Below, piece by piece: positions 34,404-43,325 of a DNA stretch of 64,000 bases. How positions within the stretch are numbered: the stretch's first letter is position 1; every line of letters begins with the position of its first letter. The notes below the pieces were generated by a model. That model did not search any database and was not told the origin of the DNA. It saw nothing but the letters and a program-made list of their open reading frames with translations. Source of the DNA: Paraburkholderia guartelaensis (lineage in GTDB: Bacteria; Pseudomonadota; Gammaproteobacteria; Burkholderiales; Burkholderiaceae). The stretch is taken from assembly GCF_004353905.1 (NCBI RefSeq), contig NZ_SMOD01000002.1, positions 62,001 through 126,000 on the forward strand, written 5' to 3'. The position numbers were made by a program, and so were the translations under genes.

Positions 34404-35711
34404 TCAGGCTTCGACGCGCCGCTCCCGGAAGACCGAAAGCGCACAGAAGCTCACCACACACGCCGGCGCCACATACCAGGCTGCCGACATGGGATCGCCG
34501 GTCCATTTGATCAGACCTGTCACGATGAATTGAGCCGTACCGCCGAACAAGGCGACATGGAGCGCATGTGAAACGGCCATGCCGCTGGCGCGCACCCGCG
34601 CAGGAAGCGCTTCGAGCACGAGCAGGGCAGTCGCGCCGGCGCCCAGCCCCACCATCGTGCTAATGAGGCCGACTCCGAACAGAATTGGCAGCGCGCTGTT
34701 CGCATGCGTAATCATCGCAAAGACCGGATAGACGAGCAGCGCCGTGCAGCCGGAGGCAATGAGCGCCAGCGGTTTGCGGCGCGGCAGGCTGTCGATGAGA
34801 CGGCCGGCCAGCGGCGGAACGATAACCAGCACCAGCGCAGACAACGCGGAAGCCATAAATCCGGTGACGGCTGGCATGTGCATCACGCGAGTCGCGTAGC
34901 TCGGCATGAAGTAGACGATCGCGTAGACCGGTATGGTTTGGCCCATCATCATCAGCATCGCCAGCGGAATCGTCGCCCCATGCTCGCGCCACAATTCGGC
35001 GAGCGGCGTGCCCGCACGTCTGCCGGTGCGGGTGAAAACCGGATCGTCGCGAAGCCGCAGGCGAACATAGAGGCCGACCGGCGCGATCAGGAGACCGATC
35101 AGGAACGGGATTCGCCAGCCCCACGAAGCCAGCGCATCCGGCGACACCGTACTGGTGATTAGCACACCCAGGGTTGCGCCGAGCAACGCGGCCGCGCCCT
35201 GGCTTGCGAGCTGCCAGCTGACCAGGTAGCCGCGGCGCGACACGGGCCCGGCTTCCAGCACAAAGGCAGCCGCAACGCCGATATCGCCGCCGACGGCAAA
35301 ACCCTGCAACGATCGACCGGCAATGACAATGAGCGGCGCAATCACGCCGATGCTGGCAAACGATGGGCACAGCGCAAGCGCGGCGGTTCCCAGCGCCATC
35401 ATCCAGCTGCTCATCGCCATCGCTGCGCGGCGTCCCACGCGGTCCGCGTACGTGCCGATGACCATCGCGCCAACCGGCCGCATGAAAAAGCCGACGCCGA
35501 AGGTGCCGACAGCCCACAGCAACGACGTCATCGGATCGCTCGCCGGGAAGAACCGGTCTCCGATCATCACCGCGAAAAATCCGAACACGGTGAAATCGAA
35601 CATTTCGAGCCCGGTCACGAGCGATGCCGCGACGACGGTCTTCAGAAGTTCACGGGGATGCTCCTGATCGCCGGAAGGCTGATCGCACGTCGCGAAGTGA
35701 GGCGTGAACAT
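34404..35711 (-). CDS. MFS transporter, metabolite:H+ symporter type
   Basis: 435 residues with 12 hydrophobic segments. It has the MHS-family hallmarks: a long cytoplasmic loop with the RVGRR motif after helix 2 (GTYADRVGRR), GRSLQGFAVGGDIG in helix 4 and an RLRLRDDPVF-type segment after helix 6. Relatives import organic acids, osmolytes or aromatic acids with protons. It follows the decarboxylase-like gene by 97 bases on the same strand, so it may belong to the same regulon. Confidence 0.88.
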   Translation of the reverse strand: MFTPHFATCDQPSGDQEHPRELLKTVVAASLVTGLEMFDFTVFGFFAVMIGDRFFPASDPMTSLLWAVGTFGVGFFMRPVGAMVIGTYADRVGRRAAMAMSSWMMALGTAALALCPSFASIGVIAPLIVIAGRSLQGFAVGGDIGVAAAFVLEAGPVSRRGYLVSWQLASQGAAALLGATLGVLITSTVSPDALASWGWRIPFLIGLLIAPVGLYVRLRLRDDPVFTRTGRRAGTPLAELWREHGATIPLAMLMMMGQTIPVYAIVYFMPSYATRVMHMPAVTGFMASALSALVLVIVPPLAGRLIDSLPRRKPLALIASGCTALLVYPVFAMITHANSALPILFGVGLISTMVGLGAGATALLVLEALPARVRASGMAVSHALHVALFGGTAQFIVTGLIKWTGDPMSAAWYVAPACVVSFCALSVFRERRVEA

Positions 35712-35808
35712 TCTATTTGTAAGGTGATCAGTACGGGCGCATAGGTTTCACGCTGGCAATGCATTCTTGCTGCGTGATGCGTTGCACGATACCACGTTAC
35801 CAGGACAC

Positions 35809-36612
35809 TTATCGACCGCGAAACTCCGGTGCACGTCGCTGCGCGAATGCCTCCAACCCTTCCCTCATGTCGTCGCCGGCGCACGCTGCCCTGCGAAGCT
35901 CCGCGATTCTCTCCATCGCATCGACAGGCACCGGTACGATGTCTTCGAGAATGCGCAATTGCTCCTTGACCGCGGAGATTGCCAACGGCGCTTTGGTCGC
36001 AATCTCGCTAGCCATCTGCAGCGCAACCGCTTCGACGTCGGCTGGCTGAACCACGCGATTGAGCACGCCGTGGCGCGCGGCCTCCTCGGCTTCGAGCGGC
36101 CGTGCGCAGAAGAACATCTCCTTCAGGATATGGATCGGCAGGTTGTTGATGAACCGGAGCAAACCGCTCGTGCTGTATGGAAGACCGATGTTCGCCGGCG
36201 TCATGGCAAGCCGGACCGTCGTATCGGCCACGACAAGGTCGCAACTCATCACGAGGTCGACTGCCCCACCCCATACGGAACCCGACACCATTGCCATAAC
36301 CACGCCCGGATACGCGCGCACCTGACGTAGAACGCGCTCCAGGGGCTTACCCCAGGCGATCGGGTCGTGGTCGGCTTCGAGTTCACCGAGGTCGTGGCCC
36401 GCGCTCCAGACCTTTTCGCCCACGCCGCTCGTCAAGATCACTACGGGCACGCGCTTCGATGCAAGCGCCGTCAGTTGTTCCTCGAGTGCGCCCAGCAATT
36501 CCGCATTCAAGGCGTGGTGTCTGGAAGCGTTGCGGAAAACCACCTTTCCAATGCGTCCTTCAATGATTTCCGTGGTGACCTTCACGCATTCTTCCGGTGC
36601 ATTCGCACTCAT
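35809..36612 (-). CDS. methylmalonyl-CoA decarboxylase-like crotonase
   Basis: 267 residues. The sequence follows E. coli ScpB (YgfG) closely in its key parts: SAGHDLGEL with His73, GSVWGGAVDLVMS with the oxyanion-hole glycine, and GLPYSTSG with Tyr146. These replace the two glutamates of true hydratases, so decarboxylation of methylmalonyl- or malonyl-CoA is more likely than hydration. GGAG lies seven bases before the ATG at 36612. That ATG is only five bases from the CoA-transferase stop, so the two genes are coupled. Confidence 0.85.
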   Translation of the reverse strand: MSANAPEECVKVTTEIIEGRIGKVVFRNASRHHALNAELLGALEEQLTALASKRVPVVILTSGVGEKVWSAGHDLGELEADHDPIAWGKPLERVLRQVRAYPGVVMAMVSGSVWGGAVDLVMSCDLVVADTTVRLAMTPANIGLPYSTSGLLRFINNLPIHILKEMFFCARPLEAEEAARHGVLNRVVQPADVEAVALQMASEIATKAPLAISAVKEQLRILEDIVPVPVDAMERIAELRRAACAGDDMREGLEAFAQRRAPEFRGR

Positions 36613-36616
36613 TTCG

Positions 36617-37876
36617 TTACTCCACATGTTGCGTCAGATCGCGCTGCGACGCTTGCGCCGGCGCGCGGGGAATTTGATAAAGCACACCGGCGGAGAGTAG
36701 CTCATAGAGTTCCGATTCGCTAAAGCCAGTTTCGCGCAAGACTTCTACCGAGTGCTCACCCAGCGCAGGCGGCGCATGGCGTGTCGCCTCACGAGCAGCC
36801 GGCTCGCCCTCCTTCGACGCATTGAACACGGGAGTCGGGACCTGGCGCACTTCTCCGAGGATACGATGCTGCACCGCCTCGACCAGACCGCAGTACTGAA
36901 CCTGTGGATCGGCGAACACTTCCTCGAGCGTGTTGATGGGGCCGGCGGGCAATCCGGCATCGACGAATAATGCCGTCCACTCGCGTTTTCCCCTCGTTTT
37001 CAGCCGGCTCTCGATGATTTCCTTCAACTCGCCGCGATTGGCCACGCGGGATTCGTTGGTCGCAAACCGCGGGTCGCCCGGCAATTGCGGAAGGTCGAGA
37101 AGCTGGCACAGGCGACGCCACATCTCCGTCGTGATCGGAGCGATATTGAGCGGCCCGTCTGCAGTCTCGAACACTCCGTATGGGGCAATGACCGAGTGCG
37201 CATTGCCTGTGCGTGCCGGAACATCGCCAAGGCTCAGATAGCGTTGCGCATGCACGCTCAGCAGCCCGACCAGACTCGCGAGCAGCGAGGTGCTGACATG
37301 CTGGCCCTGCCCGGTCCGCTCGCGTTCGAAGAGCGCGGAAATCACCGCAATAGTCAGCCAAAGGCCGGAACTGAGGTCGCCGATCGCCGTGCCCGTGCGA
37401 GTCGGCTCGCTTTGCGGAAATCCCGTGAGACTCATGAGACCCGAATAGCCTTGCGCGATCTGGTCGAAGCCCGGCCAATCCTTGAGCGGGCCGGAGTCGC
37501 CAAACCCGCTGATGCTCGCCATGACGAGGCGTGGATTGCGCTCACGCAACACGTCGTACCCCAGGCCCATTTTCTCCATGGTGCCAGGCTTGAAGTTCTC
37601 GAGCACAACGTCGGCCTCTTCGATCATGCGCTTGACTGCGTCCAGCCCACGCGGATCTCGCATATCGATGCAGAGCGCCCGCTTGTTCCGGTTACACGAT
37701 AAGTAGTACGTACTAACGCCGCGGTCGAACGGTCCCCAGGCGCGGCTCATGTCGCCATCAGGACCGGATTCGACCTTGATGACGTCAGCACCGAGGTCGG
37801 CCAGCACCATTGCGCAAAACGGGCCCGAGAGCGCGCGCGTCAAATCGATGACCCTGATATTCTCCAACGCTTTCAT
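36617..37876 (-). CDS. CaiB/BaiF family (class III) CoA transferase
   Basis: 419 residues. The N terminus VIDLTRALSGPFCAMVLADLGADVIKVE is the family pattern (first part quoted only). The catalytic Asp is Asp167 in IGDLSSGLW, and NFKPGTMEKMGLGYD is also typical. It should move CoA to a carboxylic acid from a donor thioester. With the ScpB-like decarboxylase next to it, a (methyl)malonate-type diacid is a reasonable substrate; this is inference. GGAG lies seven bases before the ATG. Confidence 0.92.
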   Translation of the reverse strand: MKALENIRVIDLTRALSGPFCAMVLADLGADVIKVESGPDGDMSRAWGPFDRGVSTYYLSCNRNKRALCIDMRDPRGLDAVKRMIEEADVVLENFKPGTMEKMGLGYDVLRERNPRLVMASISGFGDSGPLKDWPGFDQIAQGYSGLMSLTGFPQSEPTRTGTAIGDLSSGLWLTIAVISALFERERTGQGQHVSTSLLASLVGLLSVHAQRYLSLGDVPARTGNAHSVIAPYGVFETADGPLNIAPITTEMWRRLCQLLDLPQLPGDPRFATNESRVANRGELKEIIESRLKTRGKREWTALFVDAGLPAGPINTLEEVFADPQVQYCGLVEAVQHRILGEVRQVPTPVFNASKEGEPAAREATRHAPPALGEHSVEVLRETGFSESELYELLSAGVLYQIPRAPAQASQRDLTQHVE

Positions 37877-37915
37877 ACGATGTCTCCAGTTACCGCTTTT
37901 GTGTTCCAGTCAAGG

Positions 37916-39235
37916 TTACTCCGGAAGGCGCGCGTGGCGTGTCTCGGTCGCGAAAGGCAGGATGAGAATGCCTAGACCGAAGGCCGCCGCCGTCCAGGCG
38001 ACCGGCGTACCTAGCGAGCCTTGCCAACTGATCGCGGCAGCAAGGACGAAATTGACCCCTGCGCCAATGAATCGGCCCACCGATGCATTGAAGGCAAATG
38101 CAGTCGCGCGAATGCGCGTCGGGTACTGTTCCGGCAGCCACAGCGAGAAAATCGCGAAGTTGCCGCCGAAGAATCCCAGCAAGGCGAGAGACGCCATGAA
38201 CAGGCGCAGCCCGTCCGGCAGATAGAAGGCCCATCCGAACGCCAGCACGATAGAGCCCGCCATCCCTGCGAAATACAAACCGAGCGCCGTTCTGCGCCCC
38301 ATTCTTTCCGCAAGATACGGCGCAACCAGACAGCCGATAATCGTGCCAATGGCCAGAATGGCCGCCCCCACCGAAGCAAGGTGAATCGCATCGACCTTAC
38401 TCAGCCCGGCACGCGTCGCGAGGGTAACGACGGCACTCGCCTCATACACGGAGCCGGCCCACAGCCCCACGATCGCCACGCCGACGAGCGCGGCGCTGGT
38501 GATCGTGCGCCGCCGAAATTCAGGAGCGAATATCAGCCGCAACGGCGACACCGCGTGTTGCGCAGTCGCAGAATGGCGCGCGGCTTCCCGGTCCCACTTT
38601 CCGGGTTCCTTCACCTTGAATACGGTGAAGATCGCAAGCAGCGCCGGCGCCAGACCGCAAAGGAACATCGCGCGCCATCCGTATTGAGCACCGACGGTGT
38701 AGTTGAGCCACGCGGCAATAAAGAACCCCAGGTAGTAGCCGGTTTGCAGGTAGCCCGCGCCCATCTTCCGGCGGTCCTCCGGCCAACTCTCTGCGATGTA
38801 GGTGCCTGCAAGCGCCCATTCGCCGCCGACGCCGATGCCTGCAATCAGACGGAACACGCCGAGTTCCCACACGTTGTGCGCGAAGGCCGCGGCACCGGTG
38901 AAAATCGAGTAAATCAGAATACTGGCCGCGAGAGTTCGCACGCGCCCGTAACGGTCGGCGAGCGGCCCCCAGATGAACGACAAGCCCCAGCCGATAAGGA
39001 ACAAGGCAAACAGAATCGAGCCATACATGCCGAGATTGCCAGGCGTTGGCTCGATGCCGGAAAGGGGAAGCAGTTCTGTGAGCGCGGGAACAAGCACCAG
39101 TGCATAGATGACGGAGTCCACACCGTCGAGAACCCAACCGAGGTAAACAGCCCAGAAGCCTCCTATCTGCTCCCGTGAAAGCGGCGTGCGCCGCGCCCTT
39201 ACTTCGTTTGAGGCGGTCACAAGGGTTTTCTGCAT
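37916..39235 (-). CDS. MFS transporter
   Basis: 439 residues with about 12 membrane helices. Family motifs are GPLADRYGRVRTL after helix 2, RLIAGIGVGGEWALAG in helix 4 and YLAERMGRRTALG after helix 8. The type is that of organic-acid (sialic/aromatic/dicarboxylate) symporters. GGAG lies six bases before the ATG at 39235. First gene of a transporter/CoA-transferase/decarboxylase unit, divergent from a LysR gene. Confidence 0.9.
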   Translation of the reverse strand: MQKTLVTASNEVRARRTPLSREQIGGFWAVYLGWVLDGVDSVIYALVLVPALTELLPLSGIEPTPGNLGMYGSILFALFLIGWGLSFIWGPLADRYGRVRTLAASILIYSIFTGAAAFAHNVWELGVFRLIAGIGVGGEWALAGTYIAESWPEDRRKMGAGYLQTGYYLGFFIAAWLNYTVGAQYGWRAMFLCGLAPALLAIFTVFKVKEPGKWDREAARHSATAQHAVSPLRLIFAPEFRRRTITSAALVGVAIVGLWAGSVYEASAVVTLATRAGLSKVDAIHLASVGAAILAIGTIIGCLVAPYLAERMGRRTALGLYFAGMAGSIVLAFGWAFYLPDGLRLFMASLALLGFFGGNFAIFSLWLPEQYPTRIRATAFAFNASVGRFIGAGVNFVLAAAISWQGSLGTPVAWTAAAFGLGILILPFATETRHARLPE

Positions 39236-39388
39236 GCTCGTCTCCGTTTGTATTCGCCGTCCGGGCTTAAATGTGTGTCGTTCGGCGGCGGTTATGTAAG
39301 GCGAGTATAAGAAGCGGCACCATCCATGAAAAATATGATATTCCTCTCGCACGAGAACAATTTCTTATGGCGAGACAGGAGAGTCGGC

Positions 39389-40339
39389 GTGGACCTGAGG
39401 CAATTGCGGTACTTCGTGAAGGTCGTGGAATACGGCAACGTGACGCGCGCCAGCGAGGCGCTTCACGTCGCCCAGCCAGCCGTCAGCCAGCAAATCCGTA
39501 ATCTGGAAAGCGAACTCGGCACCCGGCTGCTCGAACGAAGCACCCAGGGTGTTGCGCCAACGGCGTCCGGAAAAACGCTGCATCGCCATGCACTGGAACT
39601 GCTGCGGCAGGCCGACCGCACTGGCGAACTCTTGCGCCAAGACGCCGAATCCCCTGAGGGCAAGGTTTCGGTCGGGCTGCCTTCGAGCACATCACGTGTG
39701 CTCGCCATCCCGCTCGCGCAGGCTGTGCGAGAGCGCTATCCGGGAATCGTGATCGAACTCATCGAGGCGCCCACCGCCGATTTGCACAACCTGATTGCAA
39801 GTGGACGCGTAGACCTGGCCATCGTCGCGGATGCCGTCGAGACTCATGGCGTTCAGGCCGAACACCTGTTGACCGAGGCCCTGTATCTGATCGCGTGGCC
39901 CGAGTTCGAGCTTCCTCGAGAGCCGATTACGCTGAGCGCGCTCGCGACGATGCCAATGGTGCTGCCGAGTGCGCCAAACACCATTCGCAGCCGCGTCGAG
40001 TGGGCGCTGCGCGAAAAGGGCCTCGCATGCAAGATCCTGTTCGAGGCCAGTTCGACGGCGCTGCTATTCGCAGCGGTGATGGCAAAGCTCGGCGTGACCG
40101 TTCTCCCCTGGACTGCCGCTCACGTCGAGCTGGACGAGGGCAAACTGAAGCTCGCGCAGCTCGATCACAGCCGCTTTCGGCGCGACCTCTCTCTTTGCTG
40201 GAAAGACACGCCGCTCGTGAGCAACGCCGTCCTCAAGGTTAAAGATACGATGCGCGAACTCGTGGCAACACTGAGCGCGCGTCCCGAATGGGCGGCCGGC
40301 AACGCGCAACGCCCGCGGCGTGCGAGGCGTGCGCGGTGA
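39389..40339 (+). CDS. LysR family regulator (Nac/TsaR-like)
   Basis: 316 residues. The HTH is in the first 60 residues (MDLRQLRYFVKVVEYGNVTR, ASEALHVAQPAVSQQIRN), followed by an effector domain. The subgroup is that of Nac-like regulators (LERSTQGVAPTASGKTLHRH). I chose the GTG at 39389: AGGAG lies seven bases upstream and the N terminus then matches the family. The open frame extends 21 residues upstream. Divergent from the MFS/CaiB/decarboxylase unit, which it probably controls. Confidence 0.9.
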   Translation: MDLRQLRYFVKVVEYGNVTRASEALHVAQPAVSQQIRNLESELGTRLLERSTQGVAPTASGKTLHRHALELLRQADRTGELLRQDAESPEGKVSVGLPSSTSRVLAIPLAQAVRERYPGIVIELIEAPTADLHNLIASGRVDLAIVADAVETHGVQAEHLLTEALYLIAWPEFELPREPITLSALATMPMVLPSAPNTIRSRVEWALREKGLACKILFEASSTALLFAAVMAKLGVTVLPWTAAHVELDEGKLKLAQLDHSRFRRDLSLCWKDTPLVSNAVLKVKDTMRELVATLSARPEWAAGNAQRPRRARRAR

Positions 40340-40355
40340 CGGCGCGGCGCAAGCA

Positions 40356-42131
40356 TCAGTTGGCTGGATTCGATGCCAACGCAATCCGTGCCTTCTCTTC
40401 CGGACTATTCGCCTTGTAATACTTGTCGGCCCACTTGCGGTCGGGCTGCAGCAACAGCCGTTGAACGGTTCTATGCTGCTGCTCCTCGATGCCAACGGCG
40501 CGAGCGCGATAGTGCTCGTATAGCCGCATGAATTCGGCGAGGTAAATAGCGGCAATTCGCTTGTCTTTTATTTCGAGCAGGTTCTCGTCGTTGAAATGCT
40601 CGGAGTTATTGCTCATGTTGGCCGAGCCTGTGTAGACAATCGGATTGTCTCCCTCGGCGTCGATGACAATGAACTTATGGTGGATGATGACGGGCGCGTA
40701 ACTGGGCGCGACTTCGCCGGGAAAGAGGCGGAGTTCGGGTTCGAATCCTTCGGGCACGGTCGCCGGCGAAAAGTACGATGCGTCGATGACGTCGCGGTTT
40801 TCCTTGCTTCGATGATAAAGCGCGAGGTTTGCCAGCGCAGTCGTACTCACCGCTTCTCCTGCGTTTTGCGCCGCTTGCGCATTCTCAGCGGACTTTTCGC
40901 TAATGTTGTTGACGAGGCCGAACATCATCAGCCCCTTGTCGCCGGCGGCAAAGCAGGCGTCGCGAAGCGGCTCGTCTGTCGGCATGAAGAGGCAGAAGAG
41001 AACGGAATGCTGCGCCTTTCCTATCGCTTCGACGATGGTATCGATCTGGGTACGTCTGGTTTTCGTTTCCGGAGAGAAGCAAACGCGCACGGCTGCGCTT
41101 CCCACCGTCACGGAATCCGACCAGCCATTCGTGAGTTCGGCGGTCTGGTTGATCGGCGGATTGCTGGCGATGGCTTTCGTTCTGTCGTCGTACAGTTTCG
41201 CGAGGTCAGCAGAATCGAACAGGTGAAGCACGTTGGCCTGTTCCGTGATGCCTTCCGTCGTGAAATTTGCCGAACCCGCAACGACGAATGCCGGGTTGCC
41301 TTGTCGATCGCCCCTATCCGTCACGATGAGCTTGTCGTGCATGATATGCGTCTTGTCACGCGGGCAGAACGTCACGACGCTGCTCAGTTCATCGACCGCG
41401 GGTTGATTGGGCGATGGCGCGGGCGCTTTGCCTTTTTCGCGAACCAGGTGCGAGTCGTAGACGACGGCGACATTCGATTTGCCGTGAGCGCTTCCAAAAT
41501 CCTTGAACGCCGGGATCGCCCAAAGCGAGTCGGTCAAGTGATAGACGGCTGCTGCAGCGTGCGAAGCGTCCTCGAATATTTCCTTGAACACGAGCTGCAT
41601 ATCGTTGGCGAGCCACGTACGAAGTTCGAGCGCCTGTGCGGCCGGCGGCGCGGTATGCGGATCGATTCCCATGGCCTTCACCTGTCGTGCAAAAGCCTGT
41701 GAGCTCACCACCGCACGATTGAACCAGGTACCCACGCTGTCTTCGATATGCGCCGGAAGCGTGACCTCGCACGAACTTGCTTCTGCATTCAGCAGACTCA
41801 AATTGTCAGGTGTACCGACTACCGGATAAACGGTGTATTTGAACTGCTTGCCTCTGTCGGCTTCCTCGATGCGCGCGTCCCACCACATGAATTTTTGAAT
41901 CGGCGCGATGTTCGAAGGCGCATCGGGCTTCCCGTCCGGCACCGGCCCCTTGAACGTGATTCGGTTGGGGAGCCAACTGCTTGCCTCATGGGAATTTCCG
42001 ACCGGGCTCGTGAAACCCGGGGTTCGCTCTATGGCGAAACCCAGGAAGTCGGCACGTGTCGCACCTTCTGGCCAGTCGAGCGCGAGTAAAACCAACGTCG
42101 GGGAGAGATAGCTGCGAACCTTGGTCGACAT
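40356..42131 (-). CDS. phospholipase D-like protein with two HKD motifs
   Basis: 591 residues, no signal peptide. Two HxK(x)4D motifs are present: MHDKLIVTD followed by GSANFT, and HHKFIVID followed by GSANMS. Both halves of a PLD active site are therefore complete. A ~180-residue N-terminal region of unknown type precedes them. Members hydrolyse phosphodiesters of lipids or nucleic acids; the long non-lipid-like N terminus leaves the substrate open. No immunity-like or secretion-related gene (VgrG, Hcp) is adjacent, so I do not call it an effector. Single gene. Confidence 0.87.
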   Translation of the reverse strand: MSTKVRSYLSPTLVLLALDWPEGATRADFLGFAIERTPGFTSPVGNSHEASSWLPNRITFKGPVPDGKPDAPSNIAPIQKFMWWDARIEEADRGKQFKYTVYPVVGTPDNLSLLNAEASSCEVTLPAHIEDSVGTWFNRAVVSSQAFARQVKAMGIDPHTAPPAAQALELRTWLANDMQLVFKEIFEDASHAAAAVYHLTDSLWAIPAFKDFGSAHGKSNVAVVYDSHLVREKGKAPAPSPNQPAVDELSSVVTFCPRDKTHIMHDKLIVTDRGDRQGNPAFVVAGSANFTTEGITEQANVLHLFDSADLAKLYDDRTKAIASNPPINQTAELTNGWSDSVTVGSAAVRVCFSPETKTRRTQIDTIVEAIGKAQHSVLFCLFMPTDEPLRDACFAAGDKGLMMFGLVNNISEKSAENAQAAQNAGEAVSTTALANLALYHRSKENRDVIDASYFSPATVPEGFEPELRLFPGEVAPSYAPVIIHHKFIVIDAEGDNPIVYTGSANMSNNSEHFNDENLLEIKDKRIAAIYLAEFMRLYEHYRARAVGIEEQQHRTVQRLLLQPDRKWADKYYKANSPEEKARIALASNPAN

Positions 42132-42254
42132 CCTTCACCTCTGCTGTGTTAGCCAAAAGCATCAGTGTCGACCAGGAGTTTGTTGAAACAATGAACGAAC
42201 TATGTTGCCTGGATGTCGTTTCGATGACGCTGCCCACAGCCGCGACAAACACAC

Positions 42255-42998
42255 TTATTGCGGCGTGATATCCCTTTGCACGCGATGAATATGCTGCTCG
42301 ACATAGAACGCGGCCGCATCGGCGTCTCCACAGACAATGGCTTCGTAAATCAGCCGATGCTCGGCAACGTACAGCCGAATGCGAGCCGGGTCATAAATCC
42401 CATCGTCCTTGAGCCGCTTCCATAGCGACTGGTCCATGGTCGATGCGATTTCTTCCGCGAGCTTCGCCAGCAACACATCCCCTGTCATCACCGCCAGCTG
42501 ACGATGAAATAGCCTGTCGCTGTTGTTCCACAGCGCCCGCTCTTCGGGCGTCGCCACGTCCGTCAACGTCTCCATCTGGTCCAGATAGTGCTCGGCCAGC
42601 CGGTCTCGCTGTTTGCGCGCTGCCGCTCGCCTTGCAATCGCGGGCTCGAGAATCAGGCGCACGTCGAGCGTAGCCGACGGACTGAAGTCCGACGTGGATG
42701 CCTCGGTCCCGGTTTCCTCGCTCGGCGCCGCGGCAAGAATCTGGTTGGCTGCCGAAGCCACGTAAGTACCCGAGTTGCGCTTCGTGATCACCAGGCCCTC
42801 GTTCTGCAATTGCCCGATGGCTTCGCGCACGGCAGGACGCCCAACGCCAAAGAGCGTGGCCAGTTCGCGCTCCGACGGCAGCCGCGCATCCGGCATGAAT
42901 CGGCCGCTGCGGATCTCGGCCCGGATCTTTTCCGACACCTGCTCGTAAATCTGCAGTGGCCGAAAGTTGCCTTCAAGTTCGAAGCGAGCGGAAGCCAT
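42255..42998 (-). CDS. GntR/FadR-type (FCD) transcriptional regulator
   Basis: 247 residues. The winged HTH covers ~20-90 (RLPSERELATLFGVGRPAVR, EAIGQLQNEGLV) and an all-helical FCD ligand domain follows. It is divergent from the pyrroline-2-carboxylate reductase/hydroxyproline genes, hence probably their regulator. The ATG at 42998 begins MASARFELEG. A 9-base motif AGTGGTATA lies on the outer side of both divergent promoters and could be its half-site. Confidence 0.9.
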   Translation of the reverse strand: MASARFELEGNFRPLQIYEQVSEKIRAEIRSGRFMPDARLPSERELATLFGVGRPAVREAIGQLQNEGLVITKRNSGTYVASAANQILAAAPSEETGTEASTSDFSPSATLDVRLILEPAIARRAAARKQRDRLAEHYLDQMETLTDVATPEERALWNNSDRLFHRQLAVMTGDVLLAKLAEEIASTMDQSLWKRLKDDGIYDPARIRLYVAEHRLIYEAIVCGDADAAAFYVEQHIHRVQRDITPQ

Positions 42999-43034
42999 CG
43001 TGAGTTCTCGGTGCGTCGTGAGGTGGTTCTCAAA

Positions 43035-43043
43035 TATACCACT
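43035..43043 (-). promoter_or_regulatory. AGTGGTATA motif, copy 1
   Basis: Nine bases identical to the copy at 43215-43223 but inverted, 37 bases before the GntR start. Candidate autoregulatory half-site. Confidence 0.35.
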
Positions 43044-43145
43044 TTCGCGTCCACTTTCCGGTGGCCGTAGGGCCTTGGCTCCCTGTGTGCGCGGGAAAAC
43101 CGGGAAATCCCGAACCAATTCCCCGCTCGTGGCGCACTCTCACGT

Positions 43146-43157
43146 GACCTTTTGGTC
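43146..43157. promoter_or_regulatory. inverted repeat GACC-TTTT-GGTC
   Basis: Four-base arms with a four-base spacer in the middle of the divergent region. Weak on its own. Confidence 0.25.
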
Positions 43158-43209
43158 TATTTAAAGTCCACAACACCGCCAATTCGTCACAAATTGGCTT
43201 GCCATCCAC

Positions 43210-43223
43210 CCACTAGTGGTATA
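43210..43223 (+). promoter_or_regulatory. CCACTAGTGG palindrome overlapping AGTGGTATA copy 2
   Basis: A perfect 10-base palindrome at 43210-43219 overlaps the second AGTGGTATA copy (43215-43223), about 103 bases before the reductase start. Candidate GntR operator. Confidence 0.4.
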
Positions 43224-43325
43224 GATTCGTTCCACGCCGAGCCCGAGAAATTGGCCGAACCGGAGCCAGAAACCGGCCTGGCCCAATGCATCCGCTTTTC
43301 GATACCCAGAACCCAAGGCTACCGA

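Larger units (their letters stand above)
42999..43325. other. divergent promoter region with repeated motif
   Basis: 327 bases between the GntR gene and the reductase gene. It contains AGTGGTATA on the minus strand (43035-43043) and on the plus strand (43215-43223), the palindrome CCACTAGTGG (43210-43219) and the inverted repeat GACC-TTTT-GGTC (43146-43157). The open frame running in from 43152 has no domain character. Confidence 0.6.

Noticed and set aside
40356..42131. Phospholipase-D-like protein as a type VI secretion effector
   Set aside because: No VgrG, PAAR, Hcp or immunity-like gene is adjacent; the two HKD motifs alone do not prove it.
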